From NCBI GenBank assembly GCA_003503995.1, contig DOCA01000077.1, positions 1-7,352 of the forward strand: 7,352 nt of DNA, read 5' to 3'. Under the pieces are notes generated by a model, which made no database searches, was not told the origin of the DNA, and saw only the letters and a list, made by a program, of their open reading frames with translations. This DNA is from Holosporales bacterium. GTDB taxonomy: Bacteria > Pseudomonadota > Alphaproteobacteria > Caedimonadales > UBA9215. This document shows positions 1-5,792 of this stretch, in pieces. The position numbers and the translations under genes are program-made. Every line of letters begins with the position of its first letter. The stretch's first letter is position 1.

Positions 1-62
1 CCCTATACACCTCTCTTTTTTTCCCCTAGCGTGTTTTTGTCATTTACATGGAGACTGCGATC

Positions 63-695
63 ATGAAAAAACGCTTTTTACCCTTATGTCTTGCCACTAG
101 CACTTTGCTAACCATCCCCACGACTAGCACAGCTACTTTTCACAATGAAAATCCTGAACGCCTCCGTTATGCCACCAGAACGCTTCCGCTCACCCAAACA
201 ACTAGTGCGGCTACTTTGAACCATGCTACTATGGCTGAATCCACCCCAGAAACCAACACTTCTGTTTTAGAGCCTGCCGCTATGCCTAAGCCCCTCATAG
301 AGCTAGAAGCTATGAAGATGTTTTGCACAGTTAATGTTGATTTATCACATTCAAATACTCAAATTGCCCAAGATATTGAATCTATTCTTTCGTCTATGAA
401 TTGGGTAATACGCCTACATCCCGATGCTGACAATCATTTACAAAACCGTTTTGAAGAGGTCTTGCAGTTGGTTGCTAATAATTTAGGAAGAGTTATTGGC
501 ACCTTTGAGCCGCAGATAGTCACTCAAGGAGTAGAGGAAACTCAATTTGAGGAAGAGCCCCTAATCATGATAGAGGATGGAGGCTTTGATTATGGAGCAT
601 CGATTCCTGGCACTCTTTATGCAGCTCAAGGAGTAGAAGAAAGTTTACTAAAAGATAAGCCAGTTTTAAGAGAAAAAGAAAGGTGTTTTATATAG
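63..695 (+). CDS. Exported hypothetical protein, possibly the N-terminal half of a frameshifted gene
   Basis: I do not recognise a family. The start at 63 is preferred over the in-frame ATG at 48 because GGAG at 50-53 lies 9 nt upstream, and because the protein then opens with a classic signal peptide: MKKR, then a hydrophobic run (about residues 5-18) and a likely cleavage after STA near residue 24. The mature part is Thr/Ser/Ala-rich to about residue 75, then has a more ordered stretch (about 83-150) and an acidic tail. The tail repeats QGVEE at residues 155-159 and 189-193, 34 residues apart. The frame ends shortly after an A-rich stretch (671-682), and it overlaps the next gene in the -1 frame. 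If the two are one gene, this is its signal peptide and N-terminal half. Location is periplasmic or surface by inference. Function unknown. Confidence 0.7.
   Translation: MKKRFLPLCLATSTLLTIPTTSTATFHNENPERLRYATRTLPLTQTTSAATLNHATMAESTPETNTSVLEPAAMPKPLIELEAMKMFCTVNVDLSHSNTQIAQDIESILSSMNWVIRLHPDADNHLQNRFEEVLQLVANNLGRVIGTFEPQIVTQGVEETQFEEEPLIMIEDGGFDYGASIPGTLYAAQGVEESLLKDKPVLREKERCFI
523..637 (+). repeat. 13-bp direct repeat encoding QGVEE, 34 codons apart
   Basis: CTCAAGGAGTAGA occurs at 523-535 and again at 625-637, exactly 102 nt apart, so both copies are in the same frame. At protein level the repeat extends weakly: QGVEE, then Pro at repeat position 13. If the second copy is read through a -1 shift near 673-677, it also shares Phe at position 22 and Gly at position 25, followed by Ala/Ser. 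This hints at a degenerate 34-residue repeat that crosses the apparent frameshift. Confidence 0.55.
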
Positions 696-1234
696 GTAGT
701 GTTCACATGCCTTCTCGTGCAGCTGCGCTGAATGCTTTGTCTTTTGTGGAGGATTCGCAAACTGATTTTAAAGTCAGGCAAGAAAAAATAGAGAGTGATG
801 ATAATGACGCTTTGGATGCGCTTTCTTTTCCCTCTTCTCCTTCAGGAGGGAGTGGCATCCAAGAAAATGGTAGTATGCTTGGTGGAATGAGTTTTGATTA
901 TTTTGCTTTTAGCTCGTCAAAGATAAGCGCACTGAAGCAGGTTTTTAAAGGTGATCTTGAGAGTAATAGAGGCATTTCGCCTTTACGTCCAAGGCTTTCT
1001 AAGCTGTCTTTACCCTCTAAAACGCCAGAGATCCCCTTTCAAAAAAGCTTTAAACGGCCTGACTTCTTGAATAAGCTTCAAAAAATAGCATTCACCAATT
1101 GGTTGAAGGCTGAAGTGATTTCTCCTTTTGTGGCAGGGGTTCTTCTTCTTATTACATATTTGCGTGGTGAGGTTCTATTACCCAGCGCAACGGCACTTTT
1201 ATACCGCCGTCGTCAAAGAGGGCTAAGTTTCTAG
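683..1234 (+). CDS. Hypothetical protein with C-terminal hydrophobic segment and Arg cluster
   Basis: No family recognised. The frame could start at GTG 683 or ATG 707. The second has only a weak AGG at 694-696 as a ribosome site. The frame is open further upstream, back to 659, and overlaps the preceding gene in the -1 phase, so it may be that gene's displaced 3' half. Numbering from 683: residues 15-80 are Ser/Asp/Gly-rich with three [AG][LM]SF elements (at about 18-21, 46-49 and 68-71). Residues 95-140 are basic and Pro/Ser-rich. Residues 146-160 form a hydrophobic, membrane-like segment. A second hydrophobic patch (about 163-173) is followed by the Arg cluster RRRQRG. There is no N-terminal signal peptide of its own. 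This architecture fits a C-terminally anchored surface protein only if the upstream signal peptide belongs to it. The stop is 4 bp from the convergent M15 gene. Confidence 0.55.
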   Translation: MFYIGSVHMPSRAAALNALSFVEDSQTDFKVRQEKIESDDNDALDALSFPSSPSGGSGIQENGSMLGGMSFDYFAFSSSKISALKQVFKGDLESNRGISPLRPRLSKLSLPSKTPEIPFQKSFKRPDFLNKLQKIAFTNWLKAEVISPFVAGVLLLITYLRGEVLLPSATALLYRRRQRGLSF

Positions 1235-1238
1235 AAGC

Positions 1239-2222
1239 TTATGCGATTTTTTCCCATTGCTTGTTAATGGATCGGATTGCCTGATCTTTATCAGAGAGAG
1301 AAAAAAGACTTGGGTTTGCTATAAATATCGCCATGAATTTTTCAGGGTTTTCTTGATAAAGGTCTATAAGGAGTGTTTCTTTTGCAGGAAAAGTTCTCAT
1401 AAGAGCAGGTGTTTCTGCATGCATTTCAAAAAAGACTTCTGCGTCTTGAGGACTCATGACGGTAAGGAGATTTGCCAGAGCTCTTGAGGTTTGAAAGTGC
1501 TGCCAATCAATAGGATCATTCCAGTCACCACCCCATGTATTAAAGCCATTATTATCAAATATATCAATAATCCCTTCTGCTAAGCCGGGTAATTTGTCAT
1601 TCCGAGCTCGACGGCGATTAATGTATTGCTCACTTCCAGCAGCAGGTTTTGTTTGTCGGATACCTTGTTTTTTTGCTGCATCATTTTTAAAGCTGTGGAA
1701 GGGATTTTGTACAGGGTTAATATCAATGGCGAGACCATACGCATGCATTGACGGGTAGCTAGAGTCTCCAATATTAGTACGGGCATTATAAGAAGAGCTA
1801 TTGTTAGCATCTATGGATCTATCATCATCGGCGCCAAAGAATTCGATGCGCTTGGCTTGGTGGATGGGGAATTGACGCTTATAAAGTTCTTTAAAGATCG
1901 TCAGAACCCGTGGAGCAACTGCATCCATCACAACACATTCGCCATTTTGATGCTGCTTTCCGTTAAAATCGACGTATGAAAACGTCACAACTTTAAGACG
2001 GTAAAGAGGAATAGGAGAAGATCGCCCCCAGTCTTTTTTTATCTTTTTAAAAGCTTCAGAATTTTTATCCCCCCGTTGAATATCTTTGTTTAAAAGGCTT
2101 TCATAGGGCGCAATTTGAAAGACCATTTCTGGTTCTCCGGCTGTTTTTTTTGCTGTTGCATGAGCCAAAGAAGTTAGAAGAACGGCGGTTGTTAGAAGGA
2201 TTGTAGAGTGTTTTTTTATCAT
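1239..2222 (-). CDS. Exported M15-family zinc peptidase (D,D-carboxypeptidase/endopeptidase-like)
   Basis: Likely a murein peptidase of the M15 group (VanY/CwlK-like) that cleaves stem peptides outside the cytoplasm. The start at ATG 2222 is chosen over GTG 2237 because AAGAG lies about 6-9 nt upstream of it and because it opens directly into a signal peptide, MIKKHSTILL onward, with probable cleavage after AHA at about residue 22. The zinc-site motifs are clear: SMHAYGLAID (158-167, ligands His160 and Asp167) and DWQHF (239-243, ligand His242, with Asp239 the likely catalytic acid). The preceding SSYNAR (143-148) resembles the family motif NTSAFNCR. About 85 residues follow the last zinc ligand, with no recognised domain and more than the core family needs. 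The gene lies 67 nt downstream of the S66 carboxypeptidase gene on the same strand, with no terminator seen between, so co-transcription is likely. The exact bond cleaved cannot be read from sequence. Confidence 0.88.
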   Translation of the reverse strand: MIKKHSTILLTTAVLLTSLAHATAKKTAGEPEMVFQIAPYESLLNKDIQRGDKNSEAFKKIKKDWGRSSPIPLYRLKVVTFSYVDFNGKQHQNGECVVMDAVAPRVLTIFKELYKRQFPIHQAKRIEFFGADDDRSIDANNSSSYNARTNIGDSSYPSMHAYGLAIDINPVQNPFHSFKNDAAKKQGIRQTKPAAGSEQYINRRRARNDKLPGLAEGIIDIFDNNGFNTWGGDWNDPIDWQHFQTSRALANLLTVMSPQDAEVFFEMHAETPALMRTFPAKETLLIDLYQENPEKFMAIFIANPSLFSLSDKDQAIRSINKQWEKIA

Positions 2223-2304
2223 TATTTTTCTCTTCACATTTTTTCAGATCGCAAACCTTTTAAGTTGCAGGGTAGTACTATCTTGTCATTCTTTGAGGAA
2301 CGCG

Positions 2305-3358
2305 TCAGCCTTTTTTTAAGCTAAAGGTTTCCACAGTCAGCCGTGACCCAAAGTCTGTTGCTTCTATAGCGGCGAGCGTCCCCATGGGGAGAGGCTTGTT
2401 TTTAAGGCCGTGGCCAAAATCTGGGCTGTAATAGAGAGGGAGATCTAAGCGTAACGCAGTGGACAAATAAGAGTTAAAGCGCCCCATAAAGTCTTCAAAT
2501 GAACCACCCGTTAAAGGAAGGTTCCCAAAGAAGATGCCTTGAACTCTATCAAAGCGTCCACTATCAAAAAGGCCATATAGGATATTTTCAAGTCTTTTCA
2601 CATCTTCGCTTGTATCTTCAAGAAAGAGAATTGACCCTCTCAAAAGAGAGGTCTCTCAAAAGGCCAAAAGCATTGCGTTGGATAACAGATAAATTTCCGC
2701 CTAAGAGGTGAGAACCTTCAATAGTGGTTTCTTTGGCCTTATCATTAAGAGGCTTTAACATATAAGTCAGCTGAGAAACATCTCCCTTTAAAATATCAGT
2801 CACTTCTGTAAGAGAGGTGCCTGATCCAATAGTGGCTCCTGATGTTTCTTGTGTTTCCGCAGCATAGTACATAGGAGCATGCAAAAAGTGATCTCCAAAA
2901 GTACTTTGGCAATAAAGACCTAAAAGAGTAAAGTCACTAAAGCCCACAAGAATTTTTGGCGGCCGAGACTCTAAGGGAGCTGTTTTTAAAGCTCGCACCA
3001 CAGCTTGAGATCCATAGCCACCACGTAAGGCCCCAATAGCTTGAGCATCTCCATTTAGAGCGTCTACAAAAAACTTTGTTCGGACTTTATCGCTTTCTGA
3101 GTGGTATCCGTAAGGTGCTTTTGTTGTGTCTTGATAGTGATCAGTCAACAGAGTGCGACAGCCCTTTTTTTCTAACGTTTGACGAAAAACTTTAACAACA
3201 TCAGGATTTACCGCTCCTGATGGAGCAACAAGAGCAATAAAGAACTCTTTTTCGCCTTCTTCAGCCTCAGCAGATGAAAAGCAAAGTTGTGGCGTGATAA
3301 GAAGAAAAAAGAGAGTTGTGGATAAAAGAAATCGTGATGTTTTAGAGGTAAAAGACAT
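2305..3358 (-). pseudogene. ldcA: LD-carboxypeptidase (S66, LdcA/MccF family), exported, disrupted by a frameshift
   Basis: S66 serine peptidases remove the terminal D-Ala from murein tetrapeptides (LdcA) or cleave related amide bonds (MccF). The first frame (3358 to 2618) has a good ribosome site (AAGGA about 8 nt upstream of the ATG) and a signal peptide (hydrophobic 10-28), which is unusual because classical LdcA is cytoplasmic. It carries APSG (45-48), RGGYGS (112-117), the nucleophile elbow GFSD with Ser141, HAPM (160-163) and GGNL (220-223). It then runs into an unrelated tail and stops. The rest of the family continues in another frame from about 2643 to 2305: ILFLED with the catalytic Glu, and DFGHG with the catalytic His. 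All of Ser, Glu and His exist but in two frames. Dropping one base from the 4-base run at 2642-2645 gives one uninterrupted protein of about 350 residues. This could be a true pseudogene, a sequencing error or, less likely, recoding. Confidence 0.85.
2636..2662. repeat. Hairpin plus 10-bp direct repeat at the frameshift site
   Basis: On the + strand CCTCTC (2636-2641), a loop AAAA (2642-2645) and GAGAGG (2646-2651) form a perfect 6-bp stem. CTCTCAAAAG at 2637-2646 is repeated at 2653-2662, a 16-bp offset. The reading frame of the S66 gene is lost exactly here. The structure makes polymerase slippage, quasi-palindrome mutation or a base-calling error plausible. Confidence 0.8.
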
Positions 3359-3393
3359 TTGTTATTCCTTTGTGTCGTCGTTTTCTAAAGTTT

Positions 3394-3422
3394 AATGTAG
3401 CGTCAGGCTTTTGTTTTTTCAA
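3394..3422 (-). promoter_or_regulatory. Candidate sigma70 promoter for the S66/M15 gene pair
   Basis: Reading the minus strand, TTGAAA (3422-3417) and TACATT (3399-3394) are separated by exactly 17 bp, matching 5 of 6 and 4 of 6 consensus positions. The predicted transcript start lies about 30 nt upstream of the ATG at 3358, leaving room for the AAGGA ribosome site. Prediction by eye only. Confidence 0.5.
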
Positions 3423-3446
3423 CGTCTTTTTTTGCAGAAGATTTGC

Positions 3447-3474
3447 TTGGGAGTTGTGAAAAAATATGTATAAA
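3447..3474 (+). promoter_or_regulatory. Candidate promoter for thyX
   Basis: TTGGGA (3447-3452) and TATAAA (3469-3474) are spaced by 16 bp, about 38 nt upstream of the thyX ATG. An overlapping alternative is TTGCTT (3443-3448) with TATGTA (3465-3470). Either way the divergent gap would hold promoters pointing both ways. Confidence 0.4.
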
Positions 3475-3512
3475 TAGAAGATAGTTTTGATAGATTTTTA
3501 AGGAGACCCCCT

Positions 3513-4466
3513 ATGACACTAGCCTTTAAGAAAAAAGAAGAAAAGGACGAGATGCAAGCCGAAATTTTTGAAACAAGGCGTGCTATGTCAGAAGAACTGG
3601 ACAAGGTTTTGTATGAACCTTTCCCGGTTCTTGATAAAGGTTTTGTGCGAGTAATCGATTATATGGGTAATGATGCTGCTGTGACTCAATCGGCAAGAGT
3701 ATCTTATGGTAAGGGCACAAAAATATTGAGCCAAGACCAGGGGCTCATTAATTATCTTATGCGCCATCGTCACACAACGCCCTTTGAAATGTGTGAAATT
3801 AAATTTCATGTAAAGCTTCCTATTTTTATAGCCCGTCAATGGATTCGCCACCGCACAGCAAATGTGAACGAATACTCCGCACGCTATTCTATTTTGAGCA
3901 AAGAGTTTTATATCCCAGAGCCCGAGAAACTAGCCGTTCAATCAACGACTAATAAACAGGGGCGTGGAGAAACTTTAAATGCTAAGGATTCTGCGCGTGT
4001 TTTAGAAATTTTACGAGGTGACTCCGAGCGTTGTTATGATCACTATCAAGAAATGCTTAATGAGGATGAGAACGAAGAAATTCTTGATCCAACGCGTTCT
4101 GGTTTGACACGTGAATTGGCGCGTATGAATCTTACCATGAATTACTATACAGAATGGTATTGGAAAGTTGATTTACATAACCTCTTTCACTTCTTGAGCC
4201 TGAGAGCTGATTCCCATGCACAATATGAAATTCAAGCCTACGCTAATACCATGCTAGAACTCGTGAAAAAATGGGTTCCGCTTTCCTATGAAGCTTTTGT
4301 AAAATATCGCCAAAACGCAATGCATCTTAGTCAACCGGCTGCTGAAATTGTGAAAAAATTGGTTAAAGGTCAAAAAATTGCCTCAAATGAAAAGGGTATG
4401 GCAGCAAGAGAATGGCGCGAATTCCTTGAGCAATTGAACCTTAAAGAAGAAGATGTGCTTTTATAA
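3513..4466 (+). CDS. thyX: Flavin-dependent thymidylate synthase ThyX
   Basis: ThyX makes dTMP from dUMP using FAD, NAD(P)H and methylenetetrahydrofolate in the cytoplasm, replacing ThyA. The signature RHRx7S is present at residues 112-122 (RHRTANVNEYS), followed by ARYS. Further conserved blocks are RHRHTTPFE (84-92), ARQWIRHR (107-114) and RADSHAQYEIQ (231-241), which contains the late conserved Arg and the nucleotide-binding stretch. The ATG at 3513 has a strong ribosome site, AGGAGA at 3501-3506, 6 nt upstream. The first 25-30 residues are charged and not part of the core, and in-frame ATG codons at residues 14 and 25 are weaker alternatives. The length of 317 residues is at the long end for the family but suits alphaproteobacterial members. 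The gene appears intact and monocistronic, divergent from the S66 gene and convergent with the HU gene. Confidence 0.96.
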   Translation: MTLAFKKKEEKDEMQAEIFETRRAMSEELDKVLYEPFPVLDKGFVRVIDYMGNDAAVTQSARVSYGKGTKILSQDQGLINYLMRHRHTTPFEMCEIKFHVKLPIFIARQWIRHRTANVNEYSARYSILSKEFYIPEPEKLAVQSTTNKQGRGETLNAKDSARVLEILRGDSERCYDHYQEMLNEDENEEILDPTRSGLTRELARMNLTMNYYTEWYWKVDLHNLFHFLSLRADSHAQYEIQAYANTMLELVKKWVPLSYEAFVKYRQNAMHLSQPAAEIVKKLVKGQKIASNEKGMAAREWREFLEQLNLKEEDVLL

Positions 4467-4563
4467 AAGCTTCAGCAGAGGCTCTTATAGATCTTGTTGC
4501 TGGCGCCTAGGCTGGCGTTTCTCTGAAAAGAGTATTAATAAAGTGACATAGATTAGAAAAGAC

Positions 4564-4592
4564 TTGACCTTTCATCGTAGCGACACTATATA
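4564..4592 (+). promoter_or_regulatory. Sigma70-like promoter with no protein gene downstream
   Basis: TTGACC (4564-4569, 5 of 6) and TATATA (4587-4592, 4 of 6) are spaced by exactly 17 bp. No open frame follows on the plus strand. The next element is a rho-independent terminator about 50 nt after the predicted start, which points to a short non-coding transcript. Confidence 0.42.
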
Positions 4593-4598
4593 TCTTTT

Positions 4599-4691
4599 AA
4601 CTTGAGATGTTTTAGTCTTAGTTTTTAAGTCCCCTCAGAAAGACCCCTGTGTTGTGCTTTACCTTTATAGCCCAATAACAGGGGTTTTTTT
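4599..4691 (+). ncRNA. Candidate small RNA of about 90 nt
   Basis: The predicted start near 4599 (from the promoter at 4564-4592) and the terminator ending at 4691 delimit a compact transcript with no credible coding frame. CCCCT occurs twice (4631-4635 and 4644-4648). The GGGG arm of the terminator could therefore pair with either copy, allowing two alternative folds. I do not recognise it as 6S, SRP, tmRNA or any other known RNA. The alternative is that this is simply a long thyX 3' untranslated region with a late terminator. Confidence 0.3.
4643..4691 (+). terminator. Rho-independent terminator, plus strand
   Basis: ACCCCTGT (4643-4650) and ACAGGGGT (4678-4685) form a perfect 8-bp GC-rich stem around a 27-nt loop. 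The T-run spans 4685-4691. It ends transcription from thyX, from the candidate small RNA, or both. The opposite strand lacks a comparable T-run. Confidence 0.75.
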
Positions 4692-4757
4692 CATGATCTG
4701 AATGCCTATAGAAACCTTTGCATATGAAATTTTGAGAAAATTTTAAATGAAAGGTAT

Positions 4758-4783
4758 AAAAAACCCCGTAAGTAAATACGAGG
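4758..4783 (-). terminator. Rho-independent terminator of the HU gene
   Basis: On the minus strand CCTCGTA (4783-4777) and TACGGGG (4770-4764) form a 7-bp stem with one G-T pair and a 6-nt loop, followed by six T (4763-4758). It begins 33 nt past the HU stop codon, the expected position. Confidence 0.8.
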
Positions 4784-4816
4784 CCTTTAAAGTTGCTTAA
4801 GTTTAAGTCGCCGTAC

Positions 4817-5092
4817 TTAGGCAGCGACACATTCTTTAAGGTCTTTACCAGGCTTAAATTTTGGAACGCTTTTTGCAGCGATCTGAATTTTCTCACCTGT
4901 TCTAGGGTTGCGGCCTTCTGTTGCTTTACGCTCAACAACACAAAAAGTACCAAAGCCAACTAAACGAACGTCGCTTTTACTTTGTAGGGCTCCGGCAATC
5001 GCTTCAAATACAGCATCAACAGCACGGGCAGAATCTGCTTTTGGAAGACTTGCTGATTCACAAACTTTATTTACAAGATCATTTTTATTCAC
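4817..5092 (-). CDS. hup: DNA-binding protein HU (histone-like)
   Basis: HU is a small dimeric protein that bends and packages DNA in the nucleoid. The 91-residue length is typical. The opening MNKNDLVNKV, the central RLVGFGTF (43-50), the DNA-binding arm with RNPRTG (61-66, including the intercalating Pro63) and the closing VPKFKPGKDLK (76-86) are all diagnostic. The start is GTG, supported by GGAG at 5103-5100, 7 nt upstream. Three cysteines (11, 51 and 88) are more than most HU proteins have. The gene is monocistronic, with a terminator just downstream and a promoter-like element upstream. IHF subunits share the fold, but the sequence reads as HU. Confidence 0.96.
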   Translation of the reverse strand: MNKNDLVNKVCESASLPKADSARAVDAVFEAIAGALQSKSDVRLVGFGTFCVVERKATEGRNPRTGEKIQIAAKSVPKFKPGKDLKECVAA

Positions 5093-5123
5093 GGGGTTAC
5101 TCCATCTTTTTTACAGTTTTAGT

Positions 5124-5178
5124 GTGGTTAAAAGACCACCTCGTATAAAACCTTACGCAATAAGGGATTACTGGTCAA
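5124..5178 (-). promoter_or_regulatory. HU upstream region: -35-like element and leader hairpin
   Basis: On the minus strand TTGACC (5178-5173) is followed 17 bp later by a poor -10, TAAGGT (5155-5150); TTATAC lies a few bases further on. Within the presumed leader, GTGGT (5139-5135) and ACCAC (5128-5124) form a 5-bp hairpin about 30 nt upstream of the GTG start. Whether the hairpin regulates translation is unknown. Confidence 0.35.
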
Positions 5179-5240
5179 TGGATAGACTGTATTTTTTCTG
5201 AAAAAACGACATTTGCTAAAACTTTAGACAAAAATCATCG

Positions 5241-5269
5241 AAAAAAACAAGTAAAACTGGGGTTTTTTT
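5241..5269 (-). terminator. Possible weak terminator after the FtsB-family gene
   Basis: AAAAAAAC (5241-5248) and GTTTTTTT (5262-5269) are a perfect 8-bp inverted repeat with a 13-nt loop, 19 nt past the stop codon of the FtsB-family gene. The stem is almost all A-T, so termination efficiency is doubtful. It may only reflect low-complexity DNA. Confidence 0.3.
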
Positions 5270-5287
5270 ATTGAAGAGATTTTTTAT

Positions 5288-5632
5288 TTAATTAGATTTT
5301 TTTTCACTCAAAACGATTTTTTCGTTGTGATGAGCATAGCCAAGAACATTTTTTGCTTGTTCTTCCAAGAGATCAGGGCAAATAGACCCAGGTTTCATCA
5401 AATCAACACGGTGGGCTAATTTATCGTGTTTGTCTTTTACATCAGTCAATTCAATGGTTGCCTTGTCAAGGGAATCTTCAAGGGCACGCAATGTCATAAT
5501 CCCTCGACCACCTTGGATAAGATGATATAGAAAGTAGAGGACAAGGCATAGAATAATGCTTTGAACGGTATAGCGTTTCGCTCGGCGTCGAAGGTCTCTT
5601 ACAATCATAAATTTAGTATAGCTTTTTTTCAT
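5288..5632 (-). CDS. ftsB: FtsB/DivIC-family cell division protein (septum formation initiator)
   Basis: FtsB is a bitopic inner-membrane protein of the FtsQLB complex, which controls septal peptidoglycan synthesis. The 114-residue protein has the family layout: a basic cytoplasmic N terminus (RRRAKR, 15-20), one membrane helix (about 22-40), the GGRGIMTL motif just outside the membrane (41-48), a coiled coil (about 48-78), and the C-terminal block DLLEEQAKNVLGYAHHNE (87-104), which matches the DxLEErAr-LGy signature. The ATG at 5632 has no clear Shine-Dalgarno, and the in-frame ATG at residue 9 (5608) has none either, so the start is uncertain by 8 residues. In many alphaproteobacteria this gene sits between enolase and pyruvate dehydrogenase genes. 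Here its neighbours are HU and a divergent secreted protein. Confidence 0.88.
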   Translation of the reverse strand: MKKSYTKFMIVRDLRRRAKRYTVQSIILCLVLYFLYHLIQGGRGIMTLRALEDSLDKATIELTDVKDKHDKLAHRVDLMKPGSICPDLLEEQAKNVLGYAHHNEKIVLSEKKSN

Positions 5633-5792
5633 TTTAAAGAAAAGCTCAGCGTCGTTTTTGACTCTCTATAATTTGGAAATATTCCAGCTGAATTATTCTC
5701 TTTAAACGAGGATTAACTGTTTGTTAATGATTACTACCTTTAAATAAAGCAAGGAGGGGACTCCTATTTTTGGTTATGTAACGGGGGTATTT
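5633..5792. promoter_or_regulatory. Divergent intergenic region with a perfect -10 and several dyads
   Basis: A perfect TATAAT lies at 5667-5672 on the plus strand, but without a good -35 at the right distance. Downstream are three inverted repeats: TGGAA-ATA-TTCCA (about 5674-5686), ATTAAC-N5-GTTAAT (5712-5728), and AGGAG-GGGA-CTCCT (5752-5765) followed by ATTTTT. The last hides the best Shine-Dalgarno-like sequence (AAGGAGG, 5751-5757), which is 35 nt from the ATG. The ribosome site actually adjacent to the ATG at 5793 is GGGGG (5783-5787). Operator, leader or attenuator roles are inference. Confidence 0.35.

Larger units (their letters stand above)
4467..4816. other. 350-bp intergenic region between convergent thyX and HU genes
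   Basis: I see no supportable protein gene here. A minus frame running 4959-4618 begins inside the HU gene out of phase and has no family resemblance. The gap holds a promoter-like element (4564-4592), a strong plus-strand terminator (4643-4691) and a minus-strand terminator (4758-4783). Between 4467 and 4560 only short elements appear: GCTGGCG repeated twice (about 4500-4516) and a 4-bp CTCT-GAAA-AGAG hairpin (4521-4532). Neither has a following T-run. Confidence 0.7.

Noticed and set aside
671..683. Programmed -1 ribosomal frameshift site
   Set aside because: The tract reads GAAAAAG and no X-XXY-YYZ heptamer fits the reading phase. No strong downstream structure was seen.
1152..1234. PEP-CTERM sorting signal
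   Set aside because: A hydrophobic helix and Arg cluster are present, but the PEP motif is absent and no exosortase is in view.
1225..1240. Near-palindrome over the convergent stop codons as a terminator
   Set aside because: It has no loop and no adjacent T-run. It mostly reflects the TTCTAGAA and AAGCTT sequences.
1580..1810. Minus-strand open frame of 76 codons
   Set aside because: It is an out-of-phase shadow within the M15 gene, whose catalytic motifs lie in the main frame.
3419..3851. Minus-strand open frames opposite thyX
   Set aside because: They overlap the well-supported thyX coding sequence and lack ribosome sites or recognisable motifs.
4618..4959. Minus-strand open frame of 113 codons
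   Set aside because: It starts inside the HU gene in another phase, crosses the HU terminator and shows no family resemblance.
4908..5201. Plus-strand open frames across the HU gene
   Set aside because: They are antisense to the HU gene, with no independent evidence.
5656..5672. TTGACT next to TATAAT as a promoter
   Set aside because: The two boxes are only a few bases apart, far short of 16-18 bp, so they cannot work as a pair. Only the -10 is kept as a weak candidate.
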